Shown here: positions 37,461 to 48,602 of the stretch, one piece after another
Layout: each line of letters opens with the position of its first letter
Numbering within the stretch: position 1 is the stretch's first letter
From: Acanthochromis polyacanthus
Taxonomy: Eukaryota; Chordata; Actinopteri; Pomacentridae
Direction of reading: 5' to 3'
DNA length: 64,000 nt
NCBI RefSeq assembly: GCF_021347895.1
Contig: NC_067113.1
Location: 7,483,489-7,547,488 of the forward strand
Position numbers and translations under genes: made by a program
Notes under the pieces: generated by a model
Database searches by the model: none
What the model was told of the DNA's origin: nothing
The model's input: only the letters and a program-made list of their open reading frames with translations

Positions 37461-38433
37461 CCACATCTCACCAAGTTGATGGAAGTTATAAGTACTAACT
37501 ATAATGGAAATACCAAAGAAAACCCTTTCAGGAAGCTGGAATGATGACCACTTTGTAAGAGTAGTCAGGTAATTGACAAATACAATAGGTAAAAGGTTTT
37601 AAGATTGTTAATGTAATATATATAATGACTAATAGGACATACGAACAAGTGACAGGAGAAAAAATAGCATCACATTTTTCGAATTCCTCCTTCAATGACT
37701 GAGCACCCGATCTTCGTGTGCTCAAAAGCAGACCAGTACAATTCAGCACTCATCCCTCACCTACCTTGTAATTTTCTTCTGTGTGTTATCTCCAGCACTC
37801 TCTGTGTAATGGCAAGTAAGTGTGTGTGTTCCTTAGCTTTGATGCTCTTTAAACTGCACAGACTGGATGAGTGGTCACAGACACGGAGGCAATACCACAT
37901 GGACTGCATAATGACAATGTGTGTGAATTCGATAAACCCTTTTCTCACGGGCACTAGAACCACCCTTGTGGAAAATGTGATTACACTTCTCCACAGGAGG
38001 CGCAGTGTGGGACACTGTAGCAGTGGGGAAACCTGGCTTGTCATTGAGACCTATGTGTATGCCTAGCCTCAACACCACTAACAACTTTGACATGCATGTA
38101 ATGTCTAAGGCGGCAAGGCCTTCAAAGAGGAGGTTGTGTGCATTCTATATCTGCTTTTGAAGCTGAGCGTGAGCCAGTTGCTAATGACTCAAAGCTGCAT
38201 AATGTGGATGACAGCATGTGTTGTGGCCTTTTTATTGCAAACTGACTGTTAAGTTGAAGGGAACTGCAGTATGGGGTGAATAAAACACCAACATTGTGTT
38301 GTTGGTGTTTGAGCCAGAATGCAAAATGCCAGCAACCCAACTTCAGCAGCTTTTGTGTACAGCCTCATGACTGCAACATATATTCCTGGAAAGAGAAAAA
38401 AAACAACTCCTCATTTTCAATGCACTATAACTA
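37461..38433. other. Unassigned non-coding sequence
   Basis: It holds frames 37695-38066 (plus, 123 codons) and 37757-38044 (minus), which overlap antisense and have no recognisable domain. Confidence 0.3.
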
Positions 38434-40113
38434 CTGGGGGTCCTCGACTTACATTGGAGTTCGTTCCTACAGATTGATGTAAGTCGATTTTCACCATAAG
38501 GTGGAAGTCTGAAAAAATGGAAACAATGCTGTTATATGCATCACAACATCGATCAGTTCTTCTAAAAAAATCATGAATACCAATGATTTTAACCACAGTG
38601 ATTAAAACAAATAAATTGCTTCAGTCTTTCTTCAGTCTATTATACCTTTGAGTTCAGAAAATAAACAAAACCTTTATGTTTCTTTAATTTACACCAGAAC
38701 ACTATTTACTTTGGATTTCAAAGATTGAACACCTTGTTTTAACTTTATAATTTTAAACACAAACAAATTTACCTTATTATTACCTTAAACCTAAATTTTA
38801 AGATCTTTCAACTTCCTTTTTTATACCAAGACGTTTTTTTTTTTGTTTTTTTTTTTACCATTTAAACCAGACTAATAATAAAACACGGATTTTGGTTCAC
38901 AGAAAAACCATACGTATCAATATGCTCAATGCAAATCTACACACACACTCATTTTAACTCAAAGAAAAAAAAAACGTTGCAGGCCTGAGTCGACGCTCGG
39001 GTACGTTGAGGCCTAAAACGAATGGCCGCTTCACTCAAACAGAGCAAAAATAAATGCATGCGCAAGTTCTGTTCATATTGTACTCACGAGTCCCAACGTA
39101 TAATTAGCAGGACAGTCACAGGCGCATTGGTGATGATGATGGTGATGACATTGGCAGTCGAGCTGATACACCACGTCACAGGAATGACCGGAAGAAAAAC
39201 AGCAGTCCGTCTGCATGGAAAGCCAAGGAAAACCTCTTCAACTTCCTCCTCTCCCACACCGACAGTCTCCTCTCGCTTCAGCTTCAAAATTATACCCTGG
39301 TCCACGGGTAGTCAACCTGGAATAATTTGATCTCAGCGTCACACTCTTCTGTTGCAGCTCGTCTCTCCCTTCACTGGACAGAAGCGTCTGTTTGCAAAAA
39401 CCTCGCACTACCTTGACCTGCGCTTGTCCCGCCCCTTCTGAACTCTAATTGGGTTTTACCTCATGACAGCTCCAATGAAAATAAAGAAACATACTGACTG
39501 ACATAAACATGACATAAGTTAGATTGTACAACTGATTACACATACAATGAATGAAATAAACGTTTTTTTCTAAATAACACATTTTAAAGAACCTAAATCC
39601 TCTATCTACTATTAATACAGAACCCTGTATTAGAAAAACTATATGTATATAGTTCCGTGCATATTTTTACCACTTTTAATTAATACTATGAATTTTCATT
39701 ATTTATATTTATTATTTCACTTACATACAGTTTTAACAGTTTTGTTTTTTTAATGCACTGTAGATTGCTTTTTGGACCGGGCTACACTACAACTCGCGAT
39801 TCATTTTCCAAGTACAAATTTATCTAGTTGACAGCTGCAGTTTTTACGTTCCAATGAATACAGCACACATGGAGACGACGTTCCTTTTCTTCGAAGCATC
39901 AGAGGAGTCTGACTTACCCTTGGGAGCTATAATAAAGTTAGCGAACGTACAGTAGCACAATTCAAGGTGGTGTACAACCGGAGAATGTAAACAAAGCCAT
40001 CTTATCGTGCCACATGACAACGTATTCGTTCAGTCCACTCACCAATTAGTTCCACGTAACCAGTTCCAACGAAATGGCGTAGGCCGAGGACATCATAAAC
40101 CGAGGGACCCCTG
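38434..40113. mobile_element. Tigger-like transposon, longest copy of the family
   Basis: The left end 'ctgggggtcctcgacttac' follows TA (38432-38433). The right end 'gagggacccctg' is followed by TT, probably a mutated TA. Both ends fit the CAGGGGGTCCTCG terminus of the 13.0- and 26.9-kb copies. The 1,680-bp interior has T- and A-rich parts, an internal GC-rich block (38985-39450) and no transposase frame. The 102-codon plus frame at 39022-39330 shows no transposase motif. It is probably non-autonomous. Confidence 0.75.
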
Positions 40114-41781
40114 TTTAGGAATCTAATGAGAAGTGATTTATAAAATCAAATAAAGTACCTTGCCTTGATGTGTTTTTTTTAAATGCCACATATTTTGACA
40201 CTGCTTTGATACTGTACAGCAGAGACAGATTGAATTACTCAGAGTATGCTTATCCAGCGTTGCTCCTTTGCCTTTTGATACTTCATTAATTCCTCTGACA
40301 AAAGTATCTGAATGTTCGATTCAAGTTGACTGTAATTTGATTAATGTGCAGTCTGCTGTTGTGTGTCAATGAAATCACTTGGATAAGTTTTTTTCTATTT
40401 TTTTGCTCAAAATTATGGTGCTAATTATAATCATCTAGTCAATAATTATGGGGAAAGGTTGTAAATATCTGACTTTGATACATTGAGCTGAGTTTTATGG
40501 GTAAATCACCAGCTGGAGAGGGACTTCACCAGTTACCCTCCAAGAACTGCAAGACATTTCTCAATTTAAAACTTTCCCAGTTGTCTGCAAGATTGGTGCA
40601 GTAATGCTACAATAATTTTGTATGTTATTTGCTATTGTAGCCTAAAATCACAAGTTTATTTCTACTATAAAACTACTTTTGAACTATGTTTAAAGGTGAA
40701 GGCTGGCACAGCACTACAGTTCTCATCAGTAAATGCTAAATACCAATAAATTATCTGAAAAGACTAAAACCATGGATCCGTTTGTCTGTTTTCACCAATA
40801 TGTTTTGGTTCCAACTGCAAAGTTCTAAAAAATGGACCACAAATTCCCAGTTCCTCCTTTTATTAAAAAAAATAAATGGCTCCGTATACGGCTCAAGACA
40901 CCACTATGCAAATTAAAAATAAATGGAAAACCTAGCTTGCAGAGCATATTGAAAAAATACAAGAAAAATGTAAGAATACCAATTTAACTGCTATTGCAAT
41001 TACTTGGAAAGCATCCCAGTGGGAAGCTGAATGGTAAAAATAAACCAAGAGCTAACAGGAGCCTGCTGGAGGAACAAATCTGCAAACTACTTGCATGTAT
41101 TTTGGTCGTGTCCCAGGGTGAGGATGTTGTGAATTGAGGTTGTTCTTTTTTTAAATAATGTTTTGGAGATATTGCTGAAAAAGAATCCTGAGACTGCTGC
41201 ACTGGCAGTAATCCCTGAAGACTGTAGGCATTCACGTCGATTAAATATTATTTTGCTTATGGCAAATAATTGTCTAAGTGGGCACTGTTTTAATGAGGAC
41301 ATGACTTTCATAAGTGAGTGGACTAGCAGAGTGAAGGGAGTGTATAAAATGGAAAATAATGCAATGAAACAGAGACGTGAATGTCAGGGTTGTGCAACTC
41401 TGCCATTCTCAATCGTATGACATTCTGTGTTCTTCTGTTACAGACTTCATTTGACCTTTTTTTTTTTGCCCCATCTTTCAGTTTGATTGAATTTTTCTTA
41501 CTTGAGCAGATATATCTGAAAGACGATTTTGATTAATTGTTGTTAGCAAATCAAATCAGGTTGAAAATAAGGCCGGGCAGTGTAGATTTTAACAAGTGTG
41601 ACTCCAACAGGAAGAAATAGGGCATTTGTTGGAGACTATTTTCAGCCGTGGATTAATACACAGTTGGTGGTGTTGTGAATAATTATGCCTCCATGAGGTA
41701 TTTGGGATGACTAAAAATAAAGTAAAGTGAACATGTTCATTACAGTGTTCATTTTAGAAGTATTATATTTTCAATTTCATG
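40114..41781. other. Unassigned non-coding sequence
   Basis: AT-rich. The frames near 40984-41420 overlap on both strands without domains. Confidence 0.35.
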
Positions 41782-42141
41782 CTTTCGTTCAAAAGTTTAG
41801 GATCACCCAGACAATTTCATGTTTTCCATGAAAAGTCACACTTTTATACATGTGGTAACATAATTGCACAAGGGTTTCATAATCATCAACTAGCCTTTCA
41901 ACACCATTAGCTAACACAATGTAGCATTAGAACACAGGAGTGATGGTTGCTGGAAATGTTCCTCTGTACCCCTATGTAGGTATTCCATTAAAAACCATCT
42001 GTTTCCAACAAGAATAGTCATTTACCACATTAACAATATCTAGACTGGATTTGTCATTCATTTAATGTTATTTTCATCAAAAAATGCTTTTCTTTCAAAA
42101 ATAAGGACATTTCTACAATCCCATACTTTTAAACGGAAGTG
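41782..42141 (-). mobile_element. Tc1-type miniature element, copy 3
   Basis: Inverted relative to copies 1 and 2. The ends are 'ttcgttcaaaagtttaggatcac' and 'ccatacttttaaacggaagtg', followed by TA (42142-42143). The interior shares 'aatgtagcattagaacacaggagtgatggttgctggaaatgttcctctgtaccc' and 'gaatagtcatttaccacattaacaat' with copy 4 at 62837. It is about 360 bp and non-coding. Confidence 0.82.
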
Positions 42142-42144
42142 TAC

Positions 42145-42400
42145 ATGAAATAAAGTTGCTCTAATGAGTTAAAGTTGCTCCATATTAGCTAAAGTTGATA
42201 TCATTTGTTGTAGTTGCTCTATATTAAAGTTGCTCTATATTAGTTAAATATGGTCAAAAATCAGTTAAAGTTGCTGTACATTAGGTAGTTACTCTATTTT
42301 TGTTAAAGTTGCTCTGTATTTGTTAAAATTCTTCTATATTAGTTGAAGTTGGTCTAAAATGAGTTAAAGTTACTCTATATTAGTTGAGTCACTATATAAT
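42145..42400 (+). repeat. Degenerate minisatellite, unit about 20 bp
   Basis: About a dozen imperfect repeats of 'gttaaagttgctctatatta' follow one another, with variants 'agttgctctaatga', 'agttgctccatattagcta' and 'agttactctatattagttg'. It starts directly after the right end of the miniature element at 42141, so it may have grown from a unit at the element border. Confidence 0.8.
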
Positions 42401-42479
42401 TGTGTGACATTTGTAACACAGTTGACAGGTGTAGTTGACATATTTCTTCTTTTCAGGCCCTAAAATCAACATGGCCACC

Positions 42480-43050
42480 TACAACCAAACACAACATGGC
42501 ATTTTTAGAGAAGATTCTCCTAATTATTATATATAAAATTGAGTAGAATTTAAATTGAAAGTTATTTATAAAGATATTATAGTAAATCTGTTGACGTGAT
42601 AAATCCACTCTTGAGTCACACACTACTTTATATTAAATAATTCAGAAGGCCTTGGAGTCTTGCCAGTCGTTTCTTCAGGAGGAAATGACATCATGTGTAG
42701 CAGGTCATGTGATCTGGAATTAGCACACTTCCTTGAGAGCTGTTTCTGTAATGGGTAACTTAGATGAAAGTGATTTCTCGGACACAGATACAGTTAGTTA
42801 TTTTCCATATAAAATTTGATATATTGTCAAAAAAGAAATATCTGTTTATCTCAGCTTAATAATTAAATTTGCATGGTTATTTTGTTGATATTTTAGTGAT
42901 ATCCAGTCATTTTTTTAAATAATAAGTGATCATTTCCATAATAAAGAATTATGGAATTTGTAAAGACACGATAAATATGAACATGAAAAACTTTTTAATA
43001 AAAATCTATGATAAATTCCATGTACTTGAAAAGTTCCTCAGTTATATCTT
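42480..43050 (+). repeat. Dispersed repeat, copy 2 (pair with 409-1003)
   Basis: Collinear with copy 1, including 'ggcatttttagagaa', 'ctactttatattaaataa', 'gatttctcggacacaga', 'gatatattgtcaaaaaa' and 'ttatggaatttgtaaagacacgat'. It has a 70-bp segment absent from copy 1 (about 42670-42745). The family is unknown, with no coding capacity. Confidence 0.65.
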
Positions 43051-43052
43051 AG

Positions 43053-43290
43053 ACGGTTTGTCTGTCTGTCTGTCTGTCTGTGCACAACATTACTCAAAAA
43101 CACACTAATGGATTTGGATGAAATTTCTGTATTAAGGCAATATGGCATCATGGCGTCACTGTAACTATGACAACAAGTGAACGCTACTTCAGCTGCCTGC
43201 TGACTATCACATGATTGTGATTCTTCTACAAATCGACTGCTGTGGACCACAGATTTTTTAAAGATTTCATCCATCTGAAATAATTCAACG
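43053..43290 (-). repeat. RTE-like retroposon fragment, copy D, with (TCTG)n
   Basis: A TCTG tetranucleotide run (about 43057-43081) leads into 'aacattactcaaaaac', 'gatttggatgaaatt', 'gcgtcactgtaactatgacaacaa' and 'tatcacatgattg', which are shared with copy C at 30360-30600. Both ends are truncated. It abuts the dispersed repeat that precedes it. Confidence 0.65.
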
Positions 43291-44038
43291 ACTGAGCAGC
43301 CTTGGCAGAGTACTTGTCTTGTTTAGAATCTCTTCCTAATCAAAGACAGCACAGAAGCAAAACACAAAGTGAAGTGTTTTAAGTTTAACTGCAACATGAA
43401 ATCGACTTTTACGCTCAGCATTACCTATTAAGTGAAGCTCGACCTCCAGTATGGCTACTGCATTGTGTGAACATTCCCTGAAAACCATTCATTGTACATT
43501 CTAATAGCGGTGCATTGATTCACTCTGATTTGTGCTTATGACTCTGAATTGGTCTCCTTGTTGCCTGTAAGCCTGCAGGCTTTCTGGATTTGATTTCATC
43601 TGCTAAGATAAGATGTCCCCTCAGTGTTTTACCTCACCACCACTTCATTAAGCTGCTGATTTGACATTCAGATTAAGTTCATATTTGTAAATGAACCACC
43701 TAAAGATCAAATTGATGATGTCTGACACAAAGAAACAGAAGCCAGCAGATTCTAAATGCATTATGAAGATTATTAATAGGCTTGTTGTGTTATAATGAAA
43801 CTGCTTTCTCTTGGCATCTTTTAAAGTCTCAATTCCCTCAGTCATTTTGTGAGCTTGAATGTGCATCACAGCAGGCTTTTGCTCTAAGCAGTGTCTTTAA
43901 ATGGGATTTGAAGGAAGAAAGCTAATGACAGTGGGTCAATAATGTGTTATTTGCATTCTCTGGCAGCTATGCTTTAAAAGCTCGTAATGACTCCATGAAT
44001 GGGGAAATCTCCAATGATTTGCATCAATCTACCCTCCA
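43291..44038. other. Unassigned non-coding sequence
   Basis: Nothing recognised; no simple repeats. Confidence 0.35.
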
Positions 44039-44051
44039 CCTTCTCAGATCC

Positions 44052-44414
44052 ATCCATCCATCCATCCTCTATACACCGCTTTATCCTCACTAGGGTCGCG
44101 GGGGGTGCTGGAGCCTATCCCAGCTGACTCAGGCGAAGGCAGGGGACACCCTGGACAGGTCACCAGTCTGTCACAGGGCTACATATACAGACAAACAATC
44201 ACACTCACATTCACACCTACGGGCAGTTTAGAGTCATCAATTAACCTCAGCATATTTTTGGACTGTGGGAGGAAGCCAGAGTGCCCGGAGAAAACCCACG
44301 CATGCACAGGGAGAACATGCAAACTCCATGCAGAAAGATCCCAGGCCCAGGCCGGGATTTGAATCAGGGATCTTCTTGCTGCAAGGCGAAAGTGCTGACC
44401 ACTACTGTGCAGCC
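44052..44414 (-). repeat. Complete tRNA-derived SINE
   Basis: Flanked by a perfect 13-bp duplication 'ccttctcagatcc' (44039-44051 and 44415-44427), the mark of retroposition. Read on the minus strand, its 5' end has a pol III-type promoter: box A-like TGGTCAGCACT and box B-like GATTCAAATCC. Next come a body with 'ggagtttgcatgttctccc', then 'gggcggcgtgg'-free sequence with 'cagctgggataggctcc', and a (GGAT)n tail. At 363 bp it is the best reference copy in this window. The frames over it are non-coding. Confidence 0.9.
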
Positions 44415-44427
44415 CCTTCTCAGATCC

Positions 44428-44954
44428 TTTTACTTTAAATATTCCAGTCAGAGAAGGTTTGAACAGAGTTAAATTCTCTTAGGTGTGCTTTCAGTGCTTC
44501 CTGCGTTGGTGCTGATAACACTGCGATTGACAGGCAAAGCCCAGCCTGGGATCTGCTAAAAATGGAGGCTTAGGTTGTTCCTTTTGTCCGGTCCCATTGG
44601 TCTTCTGAAAACTGTTTATGAGTGAGACCTGCCCCACAAATCAGAGCACCACTGGGGGTGCGCTTGTGAGTCTTCCACTCATCAGGTTGACATCCTCTAC
44701 AAGATCACAAGGGAAGGGTGGGCAGGAAACCACCTCGATGAATCTGAACTGAGGGAAACAGGACTGCAAGTTTTTAAATGTATATAAAAGGGAGTCAGTT
44801 AACGGCAGAATCAAATAGAAAGGCTGGATCGTGTGGCTCTTGCATGGGAGGAGAAGCAGATGAGAGAAGTGGCACAAAAGTCATTAAAGGGATGAGCACT
44901 GAGGAGAAAGTAAAAATGTTTACTATTTATAAAGGAAGAAAAAAGGAGTGGCCT
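44428..44954. other. Unassigned non-coding sequence
   Basis: Nothing recognised; overlapping antisense frames only. Confidence 0.35.
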
Positions 44955-46450
44955 GTTGCTAATAGGGTCTGACTGATGGATTTTTTGAGGCCGATTCCAA
45001 TATGTGGCAGAAAAAAATTCTGATAACCGATTAATCGGCTGATTAATTTTTAGATAACTTCTTTTTTGGTCACTTAACACTTATAACAACAACGATATGA
45101 ATTACAAGCAGAACATTTTACTGTTTTACAATTCTTAGTTCTTTAGTATTTATTTAACTTTACAAGAAAGGAATTTTCAAGTAGAAAAAAATGCAACAAA
45201 GCATTAATCTTGGGACATGATAAAACCTTAAAGTGTCAGTAACTTCTTGTTAGTGTAAATTAGAGGTAGGTTACAGTACAGGTAGAAAAACTTTTTCTAA
45301 AAGTTGTAAACAGATAATTGTGAGAGGCAGATGTGAAAACATGTCATCTTTGTCAGAGATGCATTTTAAATATATAATGGTAACAAATAGTCCGACACTA
45401 AGACAAGATTCGAGGTTCTAGTTAGATTTTAGTGACATTTCGGGCAAAAAATCAATTTCTGTTTCATGGACTCAAAATATATCAATCAAGGTTAAAATTC
45501 TCTCAGGAATCTGAAAATGGAATCATTTATGCAAAATCTTTTATGATTTCCACAATACCAGATGCACCACTCACACCCTCATTGCATTTTGTTATTCCTC
45601 GCTGAAAGGCACATTTAACAATTGATCCAATACTGTCTGAAATGTTTTTCCCTTCATTGGCCTTAGTATTTCAAACATTCTCCTTTCAAAAGCTTCTGTA
45701 ATAATATGAAAAGCCTTTCCTTAGTTGTTCTGGCTGGATATATTGACTTTATCATTGAATAAGTACATGAATACATGCAAAATTGGCAGACGTTTTCTAA
45801 AACAAATATGAAAACTTGGCCGTAAAAAAACTTTATCTCAATTTATTAAAGTTGTTAGGCTAAAACAATGTAAACTTCTTATAGCCCATATAAATGGGTA
45901 TAAGTGATTCAATTTTGGTTGCTCTACATTGACAATTGAGTGAATGCAAGTTTTTTTTTTTTTTTTTTTTTTTTTACGACAGCATGTATTTTTTTTTCAC
46001 AAACTGAAAACTGATGGGGGTAGGGTTAGTAAAAGTTATTTTACTTAACCAAGACACTTATGTGTTGGGTACTGCTTTATTCCCAACTAAATTACAAAGA
46101 GATTGATGTATAGTACATGCAGATTTACAATTAAATCAACTCTATAGGGTGAATCAAAAGCCAAATTCTTACCTAGAGTCTCAAAATTTCCAAACAAAAT
46201 TGTCACATCTTCGGAAGAACTCGCTGGTATTTGTTGTATCTCTTAACAAAACCTGACTCCAGATTTTATTTCATATCATACAATCTGCACAGTTAACTCA
46301 ACCTGCATATTTCTGTTAAAGGCCTAGTTTTGAAATAGTCTCTCTGTTCTTAATCTGCCATACTGTGATCAGTTAGCCCCCTATTTTATTACTCTGTTCT
46401 TACAGACTGTAATTTACTAGGTTGTTTTTTTTTAACTTGTTGTGATTTGG

Positions 46451-46674
46451 GCTTCCTTCCACAGTCCAAAAATATGCTGAGGATAACTGATTACTCTAAA
46501 TTGCCCGTAGGTGTGAATGTAAGTGTGATTGTTTGTCTGTATATGTAGCCCTGTGACAGACTGACGACCTGTCCAGGGTGTCCCCTGCCTTCGCCCGAGT
46601 CAGCTGGGATAGGCTCCAGCACCCCCCGCGACCCTAGTGAGGATAAAGCGGTATATAGAGGATGGATGGATGGA
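46451..46674 (+). repeat. 5'-truncated SINE
   Basis: It covers only the 3' part of the SINE (from 'ccacagtccaaaaatatgctg' through 'gtcagctgggataggctcc' to a (GGAT)n tail). A perfect 13-bp duplication 'tgttgtgatttgg' flanks it (46438-46450 and 46675-46687). Truncation at the 5' side with an intact tail fits target-primed reverse transcription. Confidence 0.9.
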
Positions 46675-47048
46675 TGTTGTGATTTGGTGTTTTAGCTGTT
46701 GTAGCAAATAATTTCCCAGGTGTGGGATAAATAAAGAATTTCAATTCTATTATATTGTTCACTGGCCCAATAAAAATAACAACAATAGCAAATGACTTTA
46801 TACTTAAAAACTATACTAAAGACTTTATACATAAATACCAGACATATTTTATTAAAATATGTCTAAAGCTCTGATTAAAATAAAAATGTATTATGACTTC
46901 TTTGTCAGTCGAGGTACATCCAATTAATTCACCAAGATGATCCACAGCACTGACGGATGTGTGCAACAGGCTGTGTACGTGGCGATCTTTAGCTCATTTG
47001 TTTGTCTTGTGTGGTTTTGTTTTGAAGTGGTGGAACCAGCATCTGTAA

Positions 47049-47140
47049 CAATGACGTACATATACCTAGACCGCTTACTGGTTGGCGGACAACAGCGGCG
47101 CCATGGCAAATCGGCGCAGACTTCCGGTAGTGGCAAGAAG
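47049..47140 (+). repeat. Left terminal inverted repeat of the P-type element
   Basis: It pairs with 52528-52618. Outer 30 bp: 'caatgacgtacatatac' then 'ctagaccgct', identical in both arms. The middle 'ggttggcggacaacagcggcgcc' versus 'ggccgctgagaggcgg' is diverged. The inner 'acttccggtagtggcaaga' is identical in both. The interrupted conservation suggests two transposase-contact blocks (inference). Confidence 0.88.
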
Positions 47141-48602
47141 TTATGGCGCGCTATTTGATCCTGTGTGAATACACCAACTTCAAGGCCTGCTTGTCATCAC
47201 TGATGGGACAATATGTGTTATGTTATGGCTTTTACTGTTAGCAGACAATAAAATCTCTGTCCTAGGGAAGTTTTCACGGCAATCACAGCGTTGTTTAGCC
47301 CTCACAGACAAGCAATGGCCGCCCTTTGATATCCTTTCAAACAGTACTGTTTCATTGTTTGATGACTAGTTCTGGTCTATTTGATGACACGCTTTGTGTT
47401 GTTTCATCACACCAACTGATTGAAAAAGATAAAAACAAAGCACAAGGCATATTTTTACGGCAATCACACTCATATAATAGCAAAACACAGAGCCTCCATT
47501 CCAATATCCTTCATATTTAGCCTCTTCAAACGTTCTGCCTACATGAGGCTACAACAAACAGAGACCACCGCACAATGATGATTGCTGAATGCTGATGCAG
47601 TGATTGTGTCAATAAAAAATATTTCATACTTTCTGCAGCATTAGTGTTTCACTTACATTGGCTCTAGAAAATATTCGAACCAATGCCAAATAAGAAAATT
47701 AGTGTTTTAAACAATTTTTCTCCAATTCAAATTATTCAGTTGGACTTTGAAAAGCAGCACATGCAGTAGTCAAAAATTCCAAATTATGTTTTAGTGTAAA
47801 GAGGGATGGAAAATTCACAGGCCTGACAGCCTTGAGTAGTGCAAACAGAGGTTGAAGTTGCAGTCAATCTGGAGATTTTTGAGTAGTTTGAGCCAAGCCA
47901 TGACTTTCTAGACCAAATACTTCCAGAGATACAGCAAAAAAGTGTTACAACGGTGTCAGTCAATTTCTTACAAACAGGCACTATATAACGAAGGAGACCA
48001 TTGAAAGTATTTATATATTTATTTTTACAATGGAATACTGCTCCAACTTGTTACCAAAAAATATAAAATACACCACCTAGACAAAAGTTTGTGTTGCTAA
48101 ATTGCATTACAATAGCTACACCACTTGTAGGTTCAGTTGGAAAAATCCATGTTCCAATAAAATATTTACAGGGTATCAAGTGCACTTGACAGATAGAAAT
48201 ATGAGAATATAAAAGTCTTCTCTGAGAAAATATAGGAGTGTTGTAGGAAATATATATTTCACAATAACATTCCATGAACAATTTGCTATAAAATGCCAGC
48301 TTTAGGGCAAAAACAAAATGTTTCAGTTTGAAACTTATGAAGTAGCTTATTTTCCCAGAAATAGTGTGCCAAAATTGTTTCAAGAAAAGGAATTTGACGA
48401 TATGAAATGCATGGCTTTTTAAAAATCTCACCAAAAGTGTACTTTTCTACATAATTTTCAGAAAGTGAACAAACTACTAATTTTCAGTGTGTCCAAAGGC
48501 TTCCAAATATACAGGAGTTTTTGCACAAAATACAGGAATTTATAGGCATTGCTGGAAATATTAAGGATATTGGGAAGTCACTGATTTTTAAATAGAACTG
48601 TT

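Noticed and set aside
37695..38066. 123-codon plus frame with a 95-codon frame antisense
   Set aside because: Both strands are open and neither has a domain or splice context.
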